Part shown: positions 26,775-32,121 of the stretch, one piece after another
How positions within the stretch are numbered: position 1 is the first letter of the stretch
Layout of the letters: each line of letters begins with the position of its first letter
NCBI GenBank assembly: GCA_017617005.1
Contig: JAFZWW010000037.1
Location: 1-32,121 of the forward strand
DNA length: 32,121 nt
Direction of reading: 5' to 3'
From: Lachnospiraceae bacterium
GTDB lineage: Bacteria; Bacillota; Clostridia; Lachnospirales; Lachnospiraceae
The notes under the pieces: model-generated
The model's input: the letters and a program-made list of their open reading frames with translations, nothing else
Database searches by the model: none
What the model was told of the DNA's origin: nothing
Made by a program: the position numbers and the translations under genes

Positions 26775-28085
26775 ATGAAAAGAAAGTTTTATCTGTTGTT
26801 TATGTCTGTGATCTTGTGTTCTTCCGCAGTCTTTTCCGCATGCGGCAAGCAGGAAGAGGTGACTGAGGAAGTTACTGTGGAAGAGGATGATGAAGAGGAA
26901 GAATACGATAAGCCTGTAGAAACAAAAATACCTGAGATCGTTGAAGAGATAAGAGATAAGGATCTGAATCCCCAGATAGATCTGCTTATCGAAAACCGCG
27001 ATACCTGGCAGATACCGCGCGAAGAAGTTGCCGTTTACGACAGCGTCGGATATTATGTCACGGATCTTGACCATAACGGACGCGTGGAGCTTGTGACCGT
27101 ACGCTGGTCTTCCGAGTTTGAATTCTCGGAGGATACGATCTATGAGGTCAATGAAGACGGTGACGGGCTTGATCTTATAACCATGGAAGTGTCCGGTATG
27201 GATTCGGATGAGGATATATCCCCCGATATGGCGACCAATATATCGCCTTATTCATATTTCGATAAGGGCAGACAGGCATTCCATTATCTTATCGAGGATT
27301 ATTATCACAATTATGACGAAACTGTCTGGACGACAAGATACACCGATGTGACATTACTTGAAGGAAAGCTGTATGTCGATGTATATGCCGTGTCCGAAAT
27401 GAATTACGCCTGGGATGACGGCGAGCCTGTATGCACATACAGACTTCCCAGGGAGGAAATTGAAGAGCACGACTTTTATGATTACGTGCAGAATTATCCC
27501 TCGGGTAAAGTAAGAAAGCAGTATTTTTACGGAGCCTACAGGGACAGGAGCGGATATGACGAAGAAAGCCGCTCACTTGAGCAATTCTCCGATGAAGCAC
27601 TTAAGGATATGCTTAAGGATTCTTATTATGTCTTCACGGGCAGACTGGGCGATACGGTTTTTTATGACAGGTATAATTCATCCGGCAAGGCTGAGATCTA
27701 TAAGAATATGTTCGATGCTTCGGTAGGAAACTGGGAGATCGTTTCCACCGAGATCGAAGGCTGTGTTACCGATTATTACTGGGGCTTCCCTCAGTACTAT
27801 AAACTGACCGTAACCTCCAATGCGCAGGCGATCATGGAAGTGTATGATACGACGACACTTGACTACACAATAACATCGCCTGTCGTTGAGAACGAATATG
27901 GTCATCTTGTGTTTACGGATGATATCGTCGCACGTACCGGCTCCACACTGGACTGGGGTGCCGCAAAGGATGTTTTCGAGATCGTATATGTGGATGATGA
28001 GAATCTCGAGCTGTTCTATGACGTCTATGATCTGTCGGGAGAGTGGCTGACGGGAAGCTATTGGATATTCAGCAGGGTAGAATGA
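26775..28085 (+). CDS. acidic lipoprotein 4 of a tandem paralogous array
   Basis: A 436-residue paralogue, the most diverged of the four. Lipobox FSAC with Cys23; acidic linker 27-44; DLDHNGR at 97-103 as in lipoprotein 1; YSYFDKGRQAFHYLI; SDEALKDMLKDSYYVFTGR; domain B from VGNWEIV. It shares its signal peptide type and 57-nt upstream gap with lipoprotein 3. The stop overlaps the acyltransferase start as ATGA, so the two are translationally coupled. Function unknown. Confidence 0.85.
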   Translation: MKRKFYLLFMSVILCSSAVFSACGKQEEVTEEVTVEEDDEEEEYDKPVETKIPEIVEEIRDKDLNPQIDLLIENRDTWQIPREEVAVYDSVGYYVTDLDHNGRVELVTVRWSSEFEFSEDTIYEVNEDGDGLDLITMEVSGMDSDEDISPDMATNISPYSYFDKGRQAFHYLIEDYYHNYDETVWTTRYTDVTLLEGKLYVDVYAVSEMNYAWDDGEPVCTYRLPREEIEEHDFYDYVQNYPSGKVRKQYFYGAYRDRSGYDEESRSLEQFSDEALKDMLKDSYYVFTGRLGDTVFYDRYNSSGKAEIYKNMFDASVGNWEIVSTEIEGCVTDYYWGFPQYYKLTVTSNAQAIMEVYDTTTLDYTITSPVVENEYGHLVFTDDIVARTGSTLDWGAAKDVFEIVYVDDENLELFYDVYDLSGEWLTGSYWIFSRVE

Positions 28086-29116
28086 ACACAAGAGAAACAG
28101 AGCGCATAGTATGGGTGGACTGTTTAAAGGGTTTTGTGATCATCCTTATGGTCCTTGGACATTGTATCCAGTTCGGATCCGGTAATGATTATTTTTCCGC
28201 GGGTATGTATTTTTACGATACGGTATTCCGCCTGATCTATTCTTTTCATATGCCGTGTCTTATGCTTATCGCAGGAGCTTTCTTTTCCGGTACCGTGGAA
28301 AAGAAAGACTTTTGGAGAAATCTTCTAATAAGAACGGTGATCCCACTTATGATATGGTCTGCGGTGCCTGTCATTATCGAAACGGTAAAGGCACTGTGTT
28401 ATAAGCGTTTTTCTTTTCCCGTTGTCAGGGATCTTTCGATGATCTTTCTGAAATATTACTGGTTCCTCTGGGCACTTTTGATCATGTCGGTGACTGTCCG
28501 GATCGTTCATGGATTTTTTAATGACAACCTTGCCTTATATATTATTTTGGGGGCAGTGATCCTGCTGCTTCCGGATGTACTCAATACCGAACTTTATAAA
28601 TTTATGTATCCGTTTTTTGTTATCGGATATCTTTTTAACAGGAAGAAACGCGATCTGTCAGATATTCTGAAATACAGAGCATTTTGGATCCCGGGACTGA
28701 TCGCACTTTATATTCTTTTATTTATCTTCTTTGATACGGAGACTTTTGTTTACATATCGGGAACCTGTATCAGAACCTTTAGGCAGCTTCTGACCGATGC
28801 GCACAGATATGCAATCGGACTGATCGGTTCACTTATTGCCGTTTGCCTTGCCCGGTTTTCTTTTCCCTATATCAATAAATATTTCCCGTCATGTGTCCGT
28901 CTGTTAAGTTACTTCGGAAGGATCTCCCTGCTCATATATCTGATCGATATCCTGATCGATAGTTTCCTGCTTCCCGTGATCACATATTCTTTCAGGCCCG
29001 GTTATCCCACCGCTTTTCTCGAGACTTCGCTGATACTCCTCCTTTGCGCCGTGATAGGGGCTTTTATCGGTAAAGTGCCGCTTCTTAACAGGCTGCTCCT
29101 GGGCGGAAGAACCTGA
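28082..29116 (+). CDS. acyltransferase-3 family membrane protein
   Basis: A 344-residue integral membrane protein with about ten hydrophobic helices. The N-terminus WVDCLKGFVIILMVLGH with His27 and the FHMPCLMLIAG segment (55-65) match the acyltransferase-3 family, which moves acyl groups (often O-acetyl) onto sugars or envelope polymers. Substrate unknown. The ATG at 28082 overlaps the lipoprotein 4 stop (ATGA) and has AGGG just upstream; an in-frame ATG at 28043 lies within lipoprotein 4 and is less likely. Coupling with the lipoprotein array suggests an envelope-related role; this is inference. Confidence 0.88.
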   Translation: MNTRETERIVWVDCLKGFVIILMVLGHCIQFGSGNDYFSAGMYFYDTVFRLIYSFHMPCLMLIAGAFFSGTVEKKDFWRNLLIRTVIPLMIWSAVPVIIETVKALCYKRFSFPVVRDLSMIFLKYYWFLWALLIMSVTVRIVHGFFNDNLALYIILGAVILLLPDVLNTELYKFMYPFFVIGYLFNRKKRDLSDILKYRAFWIPGLIALYILLFIFFDTETFVYISGTCIRTFRQLLTDAHRYAIGLIGSLIAVCLARFSFPYINKYFPSCVRLLSYFGRISLLIYLIDILIDSFLLPVITYSFRPGYPTAFLETSLILLLCAVIGAFIGKVPLLNRLLLGGRT

Positions 29117-29119
29117 TAC

Positions 29120-29148
29120 TTGAAAAATCCCATATATTAAGGTATAGT
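29120..29148 (+). promoter_or_regulatory. sigma-A promoter of typA
   Basis: TTGAAA at 29120-29125 and TATAGT at 29143-29148, separated by exactly 17 nt and lying 27 nt before the typA ATG. Both boxes are 5/6 matches or better, and the region is intergenic after the acyltransferase stop. Confidence 0.8.
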
Positions 29149-29174
29149 ATTTAGGTTTTGAGAAGGAGAAAGAA

Positions 29175-31007
29175 ATGGTCACCAAGAGAGAAGACATAAG
29201 AAACGTAGCAATCATCGCGCATGTAGACCACGGTAAGACCACCCTGGTCGATGAACTTTTGAAGCAGAGCGGTGTATTCAGGGAGAACCAGGAAGTTGCC
29301 GAGCGTGTAATGGACTCGGGAGATATCGAGCGTGAGCGCGGTATCACCATCCTTTCCAAGAATACCGCAGTCACATATAAGAATACCAAGATAAACATCA
29401 TCGATACCCCGGGACATGCCGACTTCGGCGGCGAGGTAGAGCGTGTGCTCAAGATGGTCAACGGCGTTATCCTTGTCGTTGATGCATTCGAGGGTGCAAT
29501 GCCCCAGACCAAGTTCGTGCTCAGAAAGGCACTCGAGCTTAAGCTTCCCGTTATCGTTTGTATCAACAAGATCGACCGTCCCGAAGCAAGACCCAGGGAG
29601 GTCGTAGACGAGGTTCTCGAGCTCTTCCTTGAGCTTGATGCGGATGATGCGCAGCTTGACTGCCCCTTCGTATACGCTTCGGCAAAGAGCGGTATAGCAA
29701 GTATGGATCCCGATGAGCAGGGTACCTCAATGGCACCTCTTTTCGATACCATCCTTGATTATATTCCCGCACCCGAGGGTGATCCCGATGCGGGCACACA
29801 GGTTCTTATTTCCACCATCGATTACAACGAGTATGTCGGACGTATCGGTATCGGAAAAGTTGAGAACGGTTCGGTCAAGGTAAATCAGGAAGTTGTCATC
29901 TGCAACCATCACGATCCCGATAAACTCATCAAGACCAAGATAAGCAAGCTCTATGAGTTTGACGGACTCAAGAAGGTTGAAGTTACCGAAGCACGCATAG
30001 GCTCCATCGTAGCAATATCCGGTATTTCCGAGATACATATCGGTGATACTCTCTGCAGCCCCGACAATGTGATCCCCATTCCTTTCCAGAAGATTTCCGA
30101 GCCAACAATCGCTATCGATTTCTGCGTAAACGATTCACCTCTTGCAGGTCAGGAAGGTAAGTATGTAACCTCCAGACATTTGAGGGACAGACTGTTCAAG
30201 GAACTTAATACTGACGTTTCACTCAGGGTTGAGGAGACAGAGGACACCGACAGATTCAAGGTATCCGGAAGAGGAGAGCTTCATCTTTCCGTCCTTATCG
30301 AGACCATGAGACGTGAAGGCTATGAGTTCGCCGTATCCAAGGCAGAGGTTCTCTACAAGACAGATGAGAACGGCAAGAAGACGGAGCCGATGGAAGTCGC
30401 ATACATTGATGTTCCCAATGACAATACCGGTGCGATCATCGAAAAGCTCGGCGCAAGAAAGGGTGAGCTCCGCAATATGAGCTCCATCAGCGGAGGAACC
30501 TATACAAGACTGGAGTTCTCGATCCCTTCAAGAGGACTTATCGGATACAGGGGAGAGTTCCTCACCGATACCAAGGGTAACGGCGTCATCAATACCGAAT
30601 TCGACGGATATGCACCTTATAAGGGAGATATCGCGTACAGAAAGCTCGGTTCGCTCATCGCTTTCGAAGCAGGAGAGGCTGTTACCTACGGACTCTTCAA
30701 TGCACAGGAAAGAGGAAGTCTTTTCATCGGACCCGGTGAGAAGGTTTATGCGGGAATGGTAGTAGGCGAGACAGGTAAATCGGAAGACATTGAAGTCAAT
30801 GTCTGCAAAAAGAAGCAGATGACCAACACCAGATCATCATCCGCAGACGAAGCACTCAGGCTCACACCTCCCAAGATCCTTTCTCTTGAGCAGGCACTCG
30901 ACTTCATCGAGACGGACGAACTTCTCGAGGTTACACCCAAGACCCTCCGCATTCGCAAGAAGATCCTCGATTCCCGTCTCCGCAAGAGAGCAAATTTCAA
31001 TAACTGA
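29175..31007 (+). CDS. typA: translational GTPase TypA/BipA
   Basis: An EF-G-like ribosome-associated GTPase involved in 50S assembly and stress growth. The 610-residue length is typical. G1 AHVDHGKTT at 15-23, ERGITILSKNTAV switch I, DTPGHADFGGEVERV and NKIDRPEARP are intact; GRGELHLSVLIETMRREGYE and the C-terminal TNTRSSSADEALRLTPP are BipA signatures. It has its own promoter and a strong terminator, so it is probably monocistronic. AGAAGGAGAAAG precedes the ATG. Confidence 0.97.
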   Translation: MVTKREDIRNVAIIAHVDHGKTTLVDELLKQSGVFRENQEVAERVMDSGDIERERGITILSKNTAVTYKNTKINIIDTPGHADFGGEVERVLKMVNGVILVVDAFEGAMPQTKFVLRKALELKLPVIVCINKIDRPEARPREVVDEVLELFLELDADDAQLDCPFVYASAKSGIASMDPDEQGTSMAPLFDTILDYIPAPEGDPDAGTQVLISTIDYNEYVGRIGIGKVENGSVKVNQEVVICNHHDPDKLIKTKISKLYEFDGLKKVEVTEARIGSIVAISGISEIHIGDTLCSPDNVIPIPFQKISEPTIAIDFCVNDSPLAGQEGKYVTSRHLRDRLFKELNTDVSLRVEETEDTDRFKVSGRGELHLSVLIETMRREGYEFAVSKAEVLYKTDENGKKTEPMEVAYIDVPNDNTGAIIEKLGARKGELRNMSSISGGTYTRLEFSIPSRGLIGYRGEFLTDTKGNGVINTEFDGYAPYKGDIAYRKLGSLIAFEAGEAVTYGLFNAQERGSLFIGPGEKVYAGMVVGETGKSEDIEVNVCKKKQMTNTRSSSADEALRLTPPKILSLEQALDFIETDELLEVTPKTLRIRKKILDSRLRKRANFNN

Positions 31008-31012
31008 TCTTG

Positions 31013-31043
31013 AGAATCCGGCATATGCCGGATTCTTTTTTAT
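31013..31043 (+). terminator. intrinsic terminator of typA
   Basis: AGAATCCGGCAT at 31013-31024 is perfectly complementary to 31025-31036, followed by TTTTTATT. The stem starts 5 nt after the typA stop; this is the strongest terminator in the window. Confidence 0.93.
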
Positions 31044-31071
31044 TGACAAAGGCAAAACTGATTGCTATTTA
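31043..31071 (+). promoter_or_regulatory. possible promoter just after the typA terminator
   Basis: A perfect TTGACA at 31043-31048 is followed after 17 nt by TATTTA (31066-31071), a poor -10 in an AT-rich stretch. It would start a transcript near 31079, ahead of the hairpin-rich region described next. The -35 partly abuts the T tract of the terminator. Confidence 0.35.
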
Positions 31072-31078
31072 TATTATT

Positions 31079-31192
31079 AATTCTAAGACCGTAGGGAAGG
31101 CATATACTTCCGTCAGGGCGTTCGCCCGTAAAATCTCTTTATATGCAAAGACAGATAATTGAATAGTGATGATGGGGCGATTTTGCCCTTTT
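31079..31192 (+). ncRNA. candidate structured small RNA (unrecognised)
   Basis: This gene-free stretch carries four successive short hairpins: GGAAG/CTTCC (31095-31099 with 31107-31111), GGGCG/CGCCC (31116-31127), TCTTT/AAAGA (31136-31140 with 31147-31151), and GGGC/GCCC (31175-31178 with 31185-31188) followed by TTTT like a weak terminator. With the possible promoter at 31043 it could be an RNA of about 110 nt. I recognise no known RNA class, and the stems are only 4-5 bp. Confidence 0.25.
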
Positions 31193-31213
31193 ATTGAAGT
31201 CTGTAAAAATATG

Positions 31214-31256
31214 TAATACAAAACGTATTGCAAATTGTATTATATGATTATATTAT
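31214..31256 (+). promoter_or_regulatory. brnTA promoter with operator-like inverted repeat
   Basis: TTGCAA at 31228-31233 and TATTAT at 31251-31256 are spaced by 17 nt, about 18 nt before brnT. AATAC (31215-31219) pairs with GTATT (31225-31229), which overlaps the -35; a second GTATTA at 31237-31242 lies in the spacer, 12 nt after the first GTATT. BrnA is known to autorepress in related systems, so these repeats are plausible BrnA or BrnTA binding sites. Confidence 0.6.
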
Positions 31257-31273
31257 CAAGAAAGAAGGTATAA

Positions 31274-31561
31274 ATGTATTTCGAATGGGATCCTAAAAAG
31301 GATATGATCAACCGAAAAAAGCATCATATTGATTTTATGACTGCTTCACATGTATTTAATGATGAGCACCGAATAGAAATATATGATGCCAGACATAGTG
31401 AGGTCGAGGATAGGTTTATAACAATAGGGTTAATAAATGAGATTTTGACAGTGGTCACTGTTGTATATACAACGCGAAAACGATCGATAAGGATAATCTC
31501 AGCCAGAAAGGCTGACGAATCGGAGAGGAGTGAGTATTATGACGGTAAAGAAAAATATTGA
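31274..31561 (+). CDS. brnT: BrnT-family ribonuclease toxin
   Basis: A 95-residue BrnT toxin, a small RelE-fold endoribonuclease that cuts RNA and stalls growth until neutralised by BrnA. The start FEWDPKKDMINRKKHHIDF matches the family EWD...N-x-x-KHxIDF pattern; RIISARKADESERSEYY is the C-terminal signature with catalytic basic residues. AGAAGG lies 6 nt before the ATG. The 3' end overlaps brnA by 23 nt, the usual toxin-first order. The locus is more AT-rich than the housekeeping genes, which fits lateral gain. Confidence 0.92.
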   Translation: MYFEWDPKKDMINRKKHHIDFMTASHVFNDEHRIEIYDARHSEVEDRFITIGLINEILTVVTVVYTTRKRSIRIISARKADESERSEYYDGKEKY

Positions 31562-31850
31562 TCTGGAAAAGCCCCTTACGAATAAGCAATTAAAAATGCT
31601 GGATGAAATGAAGAATAGTCCCGTCGTTTATGATGAAGACTGTCCCGAACTTACTCCCGAGGAGTTAAAGCAATTCAGAAGAGTGGCTGACATCAAAAGA
31701 GAAGAACGATTAAAACAAACAGTATCATTACGTTTGTCTCCGCAGGCAGTCAAGAAGGCCAAATCGCTGGGCAAAGGTTATACTTCTGTATTAAGCAGGA
31801 TTCTAGAAGCGGCACTTAATGATAATGAGCTTATCAGTAAGTATCTGTGA
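31539..31850 (+). CDS. brnA: BrnA-family antitoxin
   Basis: A 103-residue antitoxin. The N-terminal half (KPLTNKQLKMLDEMKN, DEDCPELTPEELKQFRRV) is the BrnT-wrapping region; the C-terminal half (QTVSLRLSPQAVKKAKSLGKGYTSVLSRILEAAL) is a ribbon-helix-helix DNA-binding domain, here in residues about 63-97. The start at 31539 has GAGGAG 9 nt upstream; a GTG at 31530 overlaps that site and is unlikely. It probably represses the promoter at 31214-31256. Confidence 0.9.
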   Translation: MTVKKNIDLEKPLTNKQLKMLDEMKNSPVVYDEDCPELTPEELKQFRRVADIKREERLKQTVSLRLSPQAVKKAKSLGKGYTSVLSRILEAALNDNELISKYL

Positions 31851-31925
31851 TCAATATGCCCATAACCCGGATGTGGAGGTACATATCTTGGAGATTATAA
31901 GAAGTATGACTACTTTGTTCCGTGC

Positions 31926-31954
31926 TTGACACAATTCTTCGATGGTGTTAGTAT
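31926..31954 (+). promoter_or_regulatory. sigma-A promoter driving the lysine riboswitch transcript
   Basis: A perfect TTGACA at 31926-31931, a 17-nt spacer and TAGTAT at 31949-31954. Transcription would start near 31961, just before the riboswitch P1 stem. The 75 nt between brnA and this promoter show no gene or clear terminator. Confidence 0.85.
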
Positions 31955-31971
31955 TTGCGTTAAGTTAATAA

Positions 31972-32121
31972 AAACGGTAGAGGTTGCGTCGATCAAAAGT
32001 AGTAAATCGGATGTGCCGTACACAGACGAAGATTTATGAAAGGGTGAGACGCCGAAGGAACGGTTTATACGGAGGACCGGATCCTGGGCATACGATCAAT
32101 AGTCGTATAACTGTCATCCCG
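31972..32121 (+). promoter_or_regulatory. lysine riboswitch (L box), 3' end and expression platform outside the window
   Basis: Conserved L-box blocks appear in order: TAGAGGTTGCG with AGTAGTAAAT downstream, GAAAGGGTGAGACGCCGAAG, CTGGGCAT and ACTGTCA, matching the Bacillus lysC leader pattern (AGAGGTGCG, AGAGTA, GAAAGGGGAGCGTCGCCGAAG, GCTGTCA). GGTAG (31976-31980) can pair with CTGTC near 32111-32115 to close P1. Lysine binding normally lowers expression of lysine synthesis or transport genes, such as dapA, lysC or a lysine permease; the regulated gene lies beyond 32121. Confidence 0.93.

Larger units (their letters stand above)
22660..28085 (+). repeat. four-gene tandem duplication of acidic lipoprotein genes
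   Basis: Four genes of 436-449 codons with one architecture lie head to tail: lipobox Cys23 in all, a conserved Cys15 inside every signal peptide, acidic linker, domain A with DLxxNGR, and domain B. Gaps are 17, 57 and 57 nt. Similarity is mosaic (signal 1 with 2 and 3 with 4, but mature 2 with 3), which points to unequal crossing over or gene conversion within the array. Confidence 0.75.

Noticed and set aside
31043..31162. Short frame from a TTG at 31043 whose end (GKAYTSVRAFARKIS) loosely resembles the GKGYTSV part of BrnA
   Set aside because: About 40 codons, no ribosome site, and the likeness covers only a few residues; it could be a relic but cannot be supported.
31875..32038. Open frame of about 55 codons running across the lysine riboswitch
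   Set aside because: It has no ATG or ribosome site and overlaps the promoter and L-box motifs, so it is a chance open frame.

Overview
The window looks like a low-to-mid GC Clostridia chromosome, most likely a Lachnospiraceae or close relative; I do not assert a genus. The reasons are the classic Firmicutes run asp23-nusB-xseA-xseB-ispA-dxs-tlyA-nadK-argR-recN, strong AGGAGG-type ribosome binding sites, an L-box lysine riboswitch, and many lipoproteins with a Clostridia-type lipobox. Nearly everything is on the plus strand. Genes are tightly packed with ATGA or TAATG overlaps, so most sit in long operons.

Layout. 1-2272: purA with its terminator, a YihX-type HAD phosphatase and a small convergent membrane protein. 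2310-9478: a Mbeg1-like alpha/beta hydrolase whose 3' end overlaps atpB, then the F1Fo ATP synthase operon in the order a, c, b, alpha, gamma, beta, epsilon. No free delta subunit is encoded; a domain resembling the C-terminal half of delta is fused to the N-terminus of alpha. 9492-11202: a short DtxR/MntR-type metalloregulator and an ArsB/NhaD-type membrane transporter. 11249-12865: prfC. 12880-22051: a promoter followed by the housekeeping run from asp23 to recN, covering RNA antitermination, exonuclease VII, isoprenoid precursors, rRNA methylation, NADP supply, arginine control and recombination repair.

22086-29116: a lineage-specific accessory block. It holds one small secreted or anchored protein, four tandem paralogous lipoproteins (all with the lipobox Cys at residue 23 and an acidic linker) and a membrane acyltransferase translationally coupled to the last lipoprotein. 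The two intergenic gaps in front of lipoproteins 3 and 4 are both 57 nt, are alignable and carry the same hairpin, so the array grew by unit duplication. 29120-31043: typA with its own sigma-A promoter and a strong terminator. 31043-32121 is visibly more AT-rich: a possible small RNA, a BrnT/BrnA toxin-antitoxin pair with a promoter and operator-like repeat, and finally a strong promoter driving a lysine riboswitch whose regulated gene lies beyond the window.

The best candidates for something little described are the delta(CTD)-alpha fusion ATP synthase and the tandem acidic lipoprotein array. The fusion has no usable internal start codon that would make unfused alpha.
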